From Candidatus Hebobacteria bacterium (GTDB lineage Bacteria > Armatimonadota > Hebobacteria > Hebobacterales > Hebobacteraceae), in the NCBI GenBank assembly GCA_029821235.1, contig JALGTT010000061.1, positions 1 through 7,059 on the forward strand: a DNA stretch of 7,059 nt. The letters are read 5' to 3'. Both the position numbers and the translations under genes were made by a program. Shown in pieces: positions 1-5,799 of this stretch (position 1 is its first letter; every line of letters starts with the position of its first letter). The notes beneath the pieces are model-generated. The model had not been told where the DNA came from. It saw nothing but the letters and a program-made list of their open reading frames with translations, and made no database searches.

Positions 1-3000
1 GGCGCGGGCGCGGCCGCGGCGGTCGAGGCGGCCGGTGACGAGCACCGCGGGGTGAGTGAAGATGGGGCCGCCGCACTTCTGATAGATGGACTCGAAGACG
101 GTTACGTCGAGCAGCCCGGTCTCGTCCTCCAGCGTGAAGAAGACCACCGTTCGGCCGCTTCGGGTAGGGGGGCGGTGGGGACGGATCACCACCCCGGCCA
201 CGCTCACCTGTTGTCCGGCGCGGCCTCGCCTGGCGGCCGCGGTGGTGAGGACTCCCTGCTTGCGGAGCCGGCCGCGCATCAGGGAAATGGGATGGTGATC
301 GAGGGCCAGGCCCAGGATGGAAACCTGATGGCGCCACTTCTCCTCGGGGGAGAAGTCGGGCACCACCCCCACCGGCGCGGCCGCGGGCAGCGGAAGCCGC
401 GGCCGGCCGGAAACATCCTCCGGCCGGCACTCCAACTCCCACAGGGCCTGGCGGCGGTTGCCGCACAGCGAGTCGAAGGCCCCGCAGAGGATGAGGTCCA
501 CAGTTTGGTCCCGGTCCACCCGGGCGCGGCGGCGGAAGTCCGCCAGGGACCGGAAAGGACCCTGCTTTCTGGCCCGGAGGATGGCATTCAAGGCCCCGTT
601 CCCCATTCCCCTCACCTGCATCAGTCCCACCCGGATCGCCCCTTTCTCCACCGTGAAACGGGCCTGGCTGTGATTGATGTCGGGCGGCAGCACGCGGATG
701 CCCTTGCGCTTCGCCTCCCAGATCAGCGTGTTCGGGGGATAGAACCCCATGGGCTGGTGGGAGAGCAGTGCCGCGTAGAAATCGGCCGGGTGGTGAGCGA
801 GGAGATAGGCGGTCTTGTAGGCGGTGTCGGCAAAGGCCGCGGCATGAGCCTCGCAGAAGCCATAGCCCGCGTAGGCGCGGATATAGGAGAAAATCTCCCG
901 GGCCACCCCTTCCTCCACCCCTCTGGCGAGCGCTTTCTGGAGGAAGAGATGCCCGATGCGCTCCATCTCCTCCCAGGAACGATGATGGGTCATCGTGCGG
1001 CGAAGTTGGTCGGCCTCACCGGGGGTGAAGCCGGCGATCTCGGTGGCGATCTCGATCACCTGCTCCTGGAACAGCACCACCCCATAGGTCTTGGCGAGGA
1101 TGCGCTCCAGCGCGGGGTGGAGGTAACTGACCGGCCGGCGGCCCGCCCGCCGCTCCAGGTATGGGTCCACCATGTTGGCCTGGACGGGGCCGGGGCGGAT
1201 GAGGGCCACGCTGGCCACCAGGTCCTCGAAGCGGTCCGGCTGGAGGCGGGCATGGAGCGCGCGCTGGGCCGGGCTCTCCAACTGGAACATCCCCACCGTC
1301 TCGGTGGAGGAGATGAGCCGATAGGCGGCCGGGTCGTCCTGGGGGATGGAGTCGTAATCGAATCCCGGGTCCCGCTCCTTGATCGAGGTTACGCTCTGCT
1401 CCACCGCGGAGAGCATCCGTAGGCAGAGCAGGTCGAGTTTCACCAGCCCCAGGTCCTCCACATCGTCCTTGTCGAACTGGATCACCGGCACCCCCTTGGC
1501 GGCCATCTGGAGGGGCGAGATATCGGTGATGGGGTCGCCGGTGATGACGAGACCGCCCAGGTGGGTGGAGAGATGGCGGGGGAAGCCGGCCACCGCGCGG
1601 CACACCTCCAGCAATAGTTGATACCGGGAACGGTGCAAGCGGCCGTCGCGCAGTTCCGGCACCTGTGCCAGCGCGGGTTCGATGGCATCGGCCGGCAGGT
1701 AGGGGAGGCGGCGCGCCAGGGCCTCGATGTCCTCCTCCGGCAATCCCAGCGCCTTGCCCAGATCGCGCACCGCGCTCCGCGCCTGGAAGGTGTTGTAGGC
1801 GGCGACCGCGGCCACGTGCTCCCGGCCGTAGCGGGAGATGACGTATTCGGTCACCTCGTCCCTCCGCTCGGCCTGGAAGTCAATGTCAATATCGGGGGGC
1901 GCGGCCCTCTCCAGGCTGAGGAAGCGCGCAAACAGCAGGCCGCGGGCGATGGGATCAACCCTGGTGATGCCCAGGCAGTAGGCCACCAGACTATCCGCGG
2001 CCGAGCCCCGGCCGGCATAGCGGATGGAGCGGCCGCGCGCGAAGCGGATCAGGTCCCACACGGCGAGGAAGTAGTCCTCGAAGTGGAGGCGGTGGATCAC
2101 CGACAACTCGTGCCGGAGGCGGCGCATGACCTCCCTGGTGAGGGGCCGGTAGAGGCGGCGGGCACCCTGCTCGGCCAGGCGGCGGAGCATGCCCGCGGCC
2201 GTCTCGCCCGGCGGAGTGGGGTAGTTTGGGAACCGGTAGCGGCCGGGGCGGAGCGCGGGCCGGCAAGATTCTGCGATGCGCGCGGTCGTCTCCAGCGCCT
2301 GCGGATAGTCGCGGAAGGCCTCCGCCATCTCCCGCGGGGAGCGGAAGAATCGCTGGGCGTTCAGCGGCCGCTCCGGGTGAACGTCGTCCAGGCGGGTGAG
2401 GGTGCGGGCACAGGTGAGCACATCGTGGATAGCAAAATCCTCCCGGCGCAGGTGGTGCACGTTGTTGGTGGCGGCGAGCGGGATGCCCAGGTGGGCGCCC
2501 AGTTCCGCGAGGTGCGCGTTGAGGGCCCTGGTTCCGGGGAGGGCGAGGTTCTGGAGTTCCAGGAAGAAGCGGCCGCGGCCGAAGATGTCGCGGCAGCGCC
2601 GGGCGGCCTCCTCGGCCTCCCGGAACCGTCCCCTCAGAATGAGAGAGGGCACCTCCCCCCTCCGGCAGCCGGAGAGCGCGAGCAGTCCGTCGCGGTGCGC
2701 GCGCAGCGCGGCCGGGGAGGCGGCCGGTTTGAGGCGAGGCTGCGAGAGATGTGCCTGGGTGAGTATCCGGCACAGGTTGGCGTAGCCCCGCTCGTCCTGG
2801 GCCAGCAGAGTGAGGTGCCAGCCGCCTTCGAGGGTGACTTCCGCGCCCAGGATGGGTTTGACTCCCGCCTTCTCGGCAAGTCGGTGGAAGCGGACCGCGG
2901 CGGAGAGATTGTCGTGGTCGGTGACCGCCAGGGCCGGCATGTCCAACTCGACCGCGGCCGCCACCAGGTCCTCGATGCGGGCCGCCCCGTCGAGGAACGA

Positions 3001-3045
3001 GAAGGGAGAATGGACGTGCAGGTGGACGAATTCAGCGTGCGCCAT
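1..3045 (-). CDS. dnaE2: Error-prone DNA polymerase III alpha subunit DnaE2 (C-terminus cut by window edge)
   Basis: This is a C-family polymerase that carries out error-prone synthesis past DNA lesions in the SOS response. I translated the frame codon by codon: 1015 codons are open from ATG 3045 to base 1 with no stop, so only a short C-terminal tail (family length about 1020-1080) is missing. Domains in order: an N-terminal PHP domain (HLHVH at residues 8-12, TDHD at 42-45, GAE at 67-69); the polymerase palm with GRGSAAD at 345-351, the acidic PDIDIDF at 384-390 and KLDLLCLR with the third catalytic Asp at 538; the finger-region motif YAGYGFCEAHAAAFA at 725-739; and a C-terminal OB fold from about residue 941. 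GFCEAHAAAFA and SFLDG are typical of DnaE2 rather than the replicative DnaE1. The start lies 1 nt after the DUF6504 stop (TGATATG) with only a distant GAGGG, which implies translational coupling. It is the last gene seen in the imuB cassette. Confidence 0.95.
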   Translation of the reverse strand, partial: MAHAEFVHLHVHSPFSFLDGAARIEDLVAAAVELDMPALAVTDHDNLSAAVRFHRLAEKAGVKPILGAEVTLEGGWHLTLLAQDERGYANLCRILTQAHLSQPRLKPAASPAALRAHRDGLLALSGCRRGEVPSLILRGRFREAEEAARRCRDIFGRGRFFLELQNLALPGTRALNAHLAELGAHLGIPLAATNNVHHLRREDFAIHDVLTCARTLTRLDDVHPERPLNAQRFFRSPREMAEAFRDYPQALETTARIAESCRPALRPGRYRFPNYPTPPGETAAGMLRRLAEQGARRLYRPLTREVMRRLRHELSVIHRLHFEDYFLAVWDLIRFARGRSIRYAGRGSAADSLVAYCLGITRVDPIARGLLFARFLSLERAAPPDIDIDFQAERRDEVTEYVISRYGREHVAAVAAYNTFQARSAVRDLGKALGLPEEDIEALARRLPYLPADAIEPALAQVPELRDGRLHRSRYQLLLEVCRAVAGFPRHLSTHLGGLVITGDPITDISPLQMAAKGVPVIQFDKDDVEDLGLVKLDLLCLRMLSAVEQSVTSIKERDPGFDYDSIPQDDPAAYRLISSTETVGMFQLESPAQRALHARLQPDRFEDLVASVALIRPGPVQANMVDPYLERRAGRRPVSYLHPALERILAKTYGVVLFQEQVIEIATEIAGFTPGEADQLRRTMTHHRSWEEMERIGHLFLQKALARGVEEGVAREIFSYIRAYAGYGFCEAHAAAFADTAYKTAYLLAHHPADFYAALLSHQPMGFYPPNTLIWEAKRKGIRVLPPDINHSQARFTVEKGAIRVGLMQVRGMGNGALNAILRARKQGPFRSLADFRRRARVDRDQTVDLILCGAFDSLCGNRRQALWELECRPEDVSGRPRLPLPAAAPVGVVPDFSPEEKWRHQVSILGLALDHHPISLMRGRLRKQGVLTTAAARRGRAGQQVSVAGVVIRPHRPPTRSGRTVVFFTLEDETGLLDVTVFESIYQKCGGPIFTHPAVLVTGRLDRRGRARA

Positions 3046-3046
3046 A

Positions 3047-3283
3047 TCAATCGAAGACCCTCGCCACCCGCCAGCCGCGGCTCGGCTGGTGGTGGAGTTC
3101 GATGACGCCGTCCCGGGTGAGGAGGCGGTAGACGCGGCGGATATCCTCTCCCCGCCACCAGCAGCCGGCCTCCTCCCATTCGTCGAGCAACTGCTGTACC
3201 TGGAGGCGCCGGCCGCGATAGTAGAGCCGCCGCGGCCGGCCGCCGCGGTCCACGGTCACCAGCACGCGCTGCTCCCCGGCCAT
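3047..3283 (-). CDS. Stand-alone DUF6504 family protein in the SOS mutagenesis operon
   Basis: This is a 78-residue protein of unknown function. It has a Trp/Arg-rich core, with YYRGRRLQVQQLLDEW at residues 21-36, CWWRGED at 41-47 and the ending WRVARVFD at 71-78. From memory this matches DUF6504, a small domain found near ImuB and DnaE2 in actinobacteria as a separate protein or an ImuB tail; no search was run. There is no signal peptide or membrane segment, so it should be cytoplasmic. ATG 3283 is chosen because GGGAG lies 7 nt upstream. The same frame stays open well upstream, but that part only shadows imuB. The gene overlaps the 3' end of imuB by 28 nt and stops 1 nt before dnaE2, so all three products are probably made together. 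A role as an accessory to ImuB or DnaE2 is inferred from position only. Confidence 0.8.
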   Translation of the reverse strand: MAGEQRVLVTVDRGGRPRRLYYRGRRLQVQQLLDEWEEAGCWWRGEDIRRVYRLLTRDGVIELHHQPSRGWRVARVFD

Positions 3284-4440
3284 CTCTCTTCTCCCATCAA
3301 GCAGGAGAGCATGCGCTCTCTCCTGGACGGCTCGATTTCGTGCGCCCACCCGGCCGCTTCGCTCCCGAAACGCCGTCGGATGGCGGCGAGGGCGGGGATG
3401 AGCCGCTCCCGCCGCCGCTCCTCTCTGTGTTCCCACAGAGAAACCTGTTCCCCGCGGCATCGCTCCAGCCGGGAGATCTCCAGCCGCAGCCCGGTGACCG
3501 GCTCCCGCAGGGGCTCCCGCGCGAGAAGGCGCTGGGCCGCGAGGAAGAGTTCTTCGGTCTTCCCAAGGGGGCGGTGGAGTTCGCATTCGTGTACGCGCGA
3601 ACCCTCCTCCGTCTCCACCTCCAGAGCCAGGCGGCTGCCGACGCGGCCGCTCCTCTGTAATTGCGAGCACACCTGCGCGGAGAGGTTTTCCAATGCCTCC
3701 GAGAGCGAGATCCAGTCCGCCACTCCTCCGGCGAATGCGAGGCGCGCCGCGGCCGCGGCCGGCGGGTAGAGGGCGCGCACCGGTGAGCGGTCGATGCCAA
3801 GCGCCCACTCCTTCAACTGTTTGCTCAGGGGGCCGAAATGCGCGGCGAGCGCGGACTCCGGAATCCTCTGGAGCAGTCCGATGGTGGAGAGCCCCAATGC
3901 TTCCAGACGAAGCCGTGTCCGTTCATCCGCCATCCACAGTCTGGAGATGGGGAGCGGGGCGAGAAAGCGCGGCTCATCGCCGGCCGCGACGACGGTCCCC
4001 GGCCGCTCCAGGGCCGCGATCCGCGCCACCAGTTTGCCGGCCCCGCCGCCCGTCCGGGAAGTGAAGGAGAGACAGGAGGTGACCGCGCGGGCGATCCCCG
4101 CGAGCGTTTCCTCTGGGGGGCCGGCCTTCGGCATCTCCAGGAATATCCCGCGAAGGGAGACGGGTTCGATGGCCGGGGAGTAGTCGGCGCAAATCCGCAG
4201 CACCTGCTCCTGGGCCGCCTGGTAAAGGTCTTGGTAATAGGGGAGGAGCACCGCCTCCGGGCAGATGACCGCAGCCTGGCCGAGGGTCATCTCCTGTTTC
4301 AGCCCGGCCGCCTCGGCCTGAGGGGAAAGCGCCGATAAACGCCCCCCATCGTGAAGCGCCACCGGCCGCCCGGCCAGCTCCGGCCGGCGGCGAAGTTCCG
4401 CCTCGATGGGCAGCGAAGGGAGGATAAGACATCCAATCAT
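3256..4440 (-). CDS. imuB: ImuB-like, catalytically inactive Y-family DNA polymerase homologue
   Basis: In characterised systems ImuB is a non-catalytic adaptor that links the sliding clamp to DnaE2 during mutagenic repair. The protein is 394 residues with Y-family order: an ImuB-like start (LILPSLPIEAE, residues 5-15), GLKQEMTLGQAAVICPE at 46-62, a helix-hairpin-helix-like thumb at about 179-204, a little-finger region and a basic C-terminal tail. Active polymerases have Asp in the first strand and the motif SxDE; here the first strand has no acid and the second motif reads SLRG (95-98), so Arg97 and Gly98 replace the Asp-Glu pair. QVSLW at 332-336 resembles the beta-clamp-binding motif (QLPLWG) reported for mycobacterial ImuB. 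I place the start at ATG 4440, with AGGTGG 7 nt upstream. The in-frame ATG at 4464 has no room for a ribosome site and lies inside the predicted operator. imuB is first in the cassette and no imuA lies between it and the promoter. Confidence 0.87.
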   Translation of the reverse strand: MIGCLILPSLPIEAELRRRPELAGRPVALHDGGRLSALSPQAEAAGLKQEMTLGQAAVICPEAVLLPYYQDLYQAAQEQVLRICADYSPAIEPVSLRGIFLEMPKAGPPEETLAGIARAVTSCLSFTSRTGGGAGKLVARIAALERPGTVVAAGDEPRFLAPLPISRLWMADERTRLRLEALGLSTIGLLQRIPESALAAHFGPLSKQLKEWALGIDRSPVRALYPPAAAAARLAFAGGVADWISLSEALENLSAQVCSQLQRSGRVGSRLALEVETEEGSRVHECELHRPLGKTEELFLAAQRLLAREPLREPVTGLRLEISRLERCRGEQVSLWEHREERRRERLIPALAAIRRRFGSEAAGWAHEIEPSRRERMLSCLMGEERWPGSSACW

Positions 4441-4447
4441 GGGAGAG

Positions 4448-4453
4448 CCACCT
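4448..4453 (-). promoter_or_regulatory. Ribosome binding site of imuB
   Basis: AGGTGG is one mismatch from AGGAGG and lies 7 nt before ATG 4440. It decides the imuB start in favour of the internal ATG, which gives the usual short ImuB N-terminus. Confidence 0.65.
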
Positions 4454-4457
4454 ATAT

Positions 4458-4471
4458 AGAACATTTGTTTG
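4458..4471 (-). promoter_or_regulatory. Putative LexA operator (SOS box) of the imuB-dnaE2 operon
   Basis: The minus strand reads CAAACAAATGTTCT. Against the Gram-positive LexA consensus CGAAC-N4-GTTCG it is a near-palindrome with one half-site exact (GTTC, i.e. GAAC on the plus strand) and one base off in the other (AAAC for GAAC). The box starts 1 nt after the -10 hexamer and covers the predicted transcription start, so bound LexA would block the promoter. Its position upstream of an imuB-dnaE2 cassette, a known SOS regulon member, supports the call. The lexA gene itself is not in the window. Confidence 0.68.
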
Positions 4472-4472
4472 C

Positions 4473-4501
4473 ATTATAGCAGGTGGTCGGGTCGCTGGCA
4501 A
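4473..4501 (-). promoter_or_regulatory. Sigma-70-type promoter of imuB-DUF6504-dnaE2
   Basis: The -35 hexamer TTGCCA (4496-4501, five of six consensus bases) and the perfect -10 hexamer TATAAT (4473-4478) are separated by exactly 17 nt. A TG one base before the -10 makes it an extended -10. Transcription should start near 4466, inside the LexA-like box, giving a leader of about 25 nt before ATG 4440. Such a strong housekeeping promoter under tight repression is typical of SOS genes. Confidence 0.8.
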
Positions 4502-4554
4502 GTCTCGCGGGAGGAAAGGTCGAAATCGGGGCATGGCCGCAGGTCGCGTCTCTG

Positions 4555-4574
4555 GCGAGCCTTGCAGGGCTCGC
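4555..4574. repeat. Hairpin 1 of the spacer cluster
   Basis: Arms GCGAGCC and GGCTCGC (7 bp, perfect) enclose a 6-nt loop. It lies 54 bases upstream of the imuB -35 box, next to two further hairpins. Its arms differ from those of the other two, and no T-run follows on either strand. Confidence 0.55.
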
Positions 4575-4575
4575 T

Positions 4576-4595
4576 CGCAGGTTTGGGAACCTGCG
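4576..4595. repeat. Hairpin 2 of the spacer cluster (CGCAGGTT arms)
   Basis: Arms CGCAGGTT and AACCTGCG form a perfect 8-bp stem with loop TGGG. The arms differ from those of hairpin 3 by one compensated base pair (G-C for A-T), so the stem rather than the sequence is preserved, as in dispersed palindromic repeat families. It is followed by CGCTACA-like text, as hairpin 3 is followed by CGCCAC. Confidence 0.6.
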
Positions 4596-4611
4596 CTACA
4601 TACCGGCAGAC

Positions 4612-4630
4612 CGCAGATTACAAATCTGCG
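4612..4630. repeat. Hairpin 3 of the spacer cluster (CGCAGATT arms)
   Basis: Arms CGCAGATT and AATCTGCG form a perfect 8-bp stem with a 3-nt loop. It begins 15 bases beyond the metallophosphoesterase stop codon, so in that transcript it could protect or end the 3' tail. No U-run follows on the minus strand, so it is not a standard intrinsic terminator. The remaining 4502-4554 stretch of the spacer shows nothing I can name. Confidence 0.6.
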
Positions 4631-4645
4631 CCACGCAGAATGTGC

Positions 4646-5755
4646 TTACCTATGCCGGATGGTCACCGTGTCGAACACGCGGCCCTCCGCGTCCCGCGCC
4701 TGCAGGATGGCGACTTTCCATGAGATCTCCACGGTGCAGAAGTGATATCGCTTGGCCGCGCGCTGCTGGTAGGGATTGGGCGTCTGGTCCACCTCGTACA
4801 GAGGCGCTCCCCCTCCGCCGGCCACGATGTAGTACACTCCGTTCCGATAACTTCGTTCGTAGATGTGATCGTGCCCGTTGAAGACCACGTCCACATCGTA
4901 TTTCTCGAACAAGGGCGCCAGATACTGTCCGAGGGCGGGATTCTCCTGTCCTCCGTGTGCTCCAGAACTGCAGACCGGCCGATGGAACATCACGAACTTC
5001 CATTCCTGTCGCGCGGAGGCCAGGTCTTGCTCCAGCCACGCGTACTGCGCGCTCCCCGGTCCGAATTTCGTCTCCGTGTCCAGCACAGTGAAGTGGGCGT
5101 TTCCGAAGTCGAAGGAGTACCACTCCTCTTCCCGTTCACCGCCTCCTGCGGGCAGAGAGAAGAAGTCGTAGTACCAGGATGCGTTGCGCTCGTGATTGCC
5201 CAGGCAGGGGAAGACGGGGATGCGGGCCATCAGGGGCGCAGCCGGTGTGAAGAACTGCTCGCCCCACTGCGCGTAATCCGTGCCCACGGCCACCAGATCC
5301 CCCGTGTGCAACACGAACCGCGGGCTGGCGCGCAGCACGGCCGCCGCCACCTTTGCGTGTTCCTGCGGCTGGGAGCGGGTGTCCCCGTAAACCGCAAAAC
5401 GAAAGCCGCGAAAGCCCTCCGGCGCGGTCCGGAAGCTGTACGCCCGGCTGACCTCGCCCCCCGAGGAGATGCGGTAGAAGTAGCGGGTATCCGGGCGCAG
5501 TCCGCGCAGGGCCACTTCGTGGATGGCGGCAGTGTTCTCATCCGCGACGGTTTCCCGGCAGGCCGGCGTGCGGCCGTAGTGGACCCACCCCTCGCTCGGC
5601 TCGCTGGTCTCCCACATCACCACGATCCCGTCCCGGCTCACGTTCTGGAGGTACGGGCCCTTGACGATGGAGGCCGACGCCCGACTCACCGCTCCCGCAA
5701 GCCCTACCAGGAACACCAGGCAGACCGGCCACATCCATCTCGCTGTTCTCTTCAT
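4646..5755 (-). CDS. Secreted metallophosphoesterase with purple-acid-phosphatase-like N-terminal domain
   Basis: This 369-residue phosphoesterase probably acts outside the cytoplasm; its substrate is unknown. Residues 1-28 look like a signal peptide: KRTAR, a hydrophobic stretch at about 8-23, then a likely cleavage after SRASA. Residues 29-112 form a fibronectin-III-like domain (KGPYLQNVS at 32-40, LRPDTRYFYRI at 86-96), as in purple acid phosphatases. The calcineurin-like fold follows with its metal ligands: YGDTR (Asp125), HTGDL (Asp153), GNHE (Asn187, His188), FHRP (His258) and NGHDH (His295, His297). The Tyr that gives true purple acid phosphatases their colour, normally just after the second Asp (GDLSY), is absent here (GDLVAVG). 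I choose ATG 5755 over ATG 5770 because GGAG lies 7 nt upstream and the signal peptide then starts normally. It lies 44 nt after the dehydrogenase and may share its transcript. Confidence 0.9.
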   Translation of the reverse strand: MKRTARWMWPVCLVFLVGLAGAVSRASASIVKGPYLQNVSRDGIVVMWETSEPSEGWVHYGRTPACRETVADENTAAIHEVALRGLRPDTRYFYRISSGGEVSRAYSFRTAPEGFRGFRFAVYGDTRSQPQEHAKVAAAVLRASPRFVLHTGDLVAVGTDYAQWGEQFFTPAAPLMARIPVFPCLGNHERNASWYYDFFSLPAGGGEREEEWYSFDFGNAHFTVLDTETKFGPGSAQYAWLEQDLASARQEWKFVMFHRPVCSSGAHGGQENPALGQYLAPLFEKYDVDVVFNGHDHIYERSYRNGVYYIVAGGGGAPLYEVDQTPNPYQQRAAKRYHFCTVEISWKVAILQARDAEGRVFDTVTIRHR

Positions 5756-5762
5756 TCGCTCT

Positions 5763-5766
5763 CTCC
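5763..5766 (-). promoter_or_regulatory. Ribosome binding site deciding the metallophosphoesterase start
   Basis: GGAG (within GGAGAG) is spaced 7 nt from ATG 5755. The earlier ATG at 5770 lacks any comparable site, so the five extra N-terminal residues are probably not made. Confidence 0.55.
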
Positions 5767-5778
5767 ACATGCGCGGTT

Positions 5779-5799
5779 CGGCGCCGCCCTGCGGCGCTG
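5779..5799 (-). other. GC-rich hairpin immediately after the dehydrogenase stop
   Basis: Arms CAGCGCCGC and GCGGCGCCG pair over 9 bp (one G-U pair) around a 3-nt loop, starting directly after the dehydrogenase stop codon and ending 24 nt before the next start. No U-run follows, so it is at best a weak or Rho-assisted terminator, or an mRNA-stabilising stem. Chance formation in GC-rich DNA is possible. Confidence 0.35.

Noticed and set aside
52..1422. 456-codon plus-strand ORF
   Set aside because: It lies wholly opposite the dnaE2 palm and finger-to-OB region; its composition is low-complexity Gly/Arg/His/Pro and has no recognisable domain. GC-rich codon bias explains it.
1618..3105. 495-codon plus-strand ORF
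   Set aside because: It is antisense to dnaE2, whose motifs are clear in the opposite frame. The ORF shows no family features.
2634..3179. 181-codon minus-strand ORF over the dnaE2 start
   Set aside because: It is in a different frame from the PHP-domain reading, is Arg/Pro/Ser-rich and has no domain.
3047..3808. 253-codon reading of the DUF6504 frame starting at 3808
   Set aside because: The upstream 175 codons overlap imuB in another frame and read as Arg/Gly/Pro-rich shadow. A good ribosome site before ATG 3283 gives the normal small domain.
1..4440. Frequent GCGGCCGC/CCGCGG palindromes as a possible signal sequence
   Set aside because: They fall on Ala/Arg/Gly codons inside dnaE2, DUF6504 and imuB and follow from the base composition; no spacing pattern was seen.
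4612..4630. Intrinsic terminator for the metallophosphoesterase
   Set aside because: The stem is present, but no U-run follows on the minus strand, so I list it as a repeat hairpin only.
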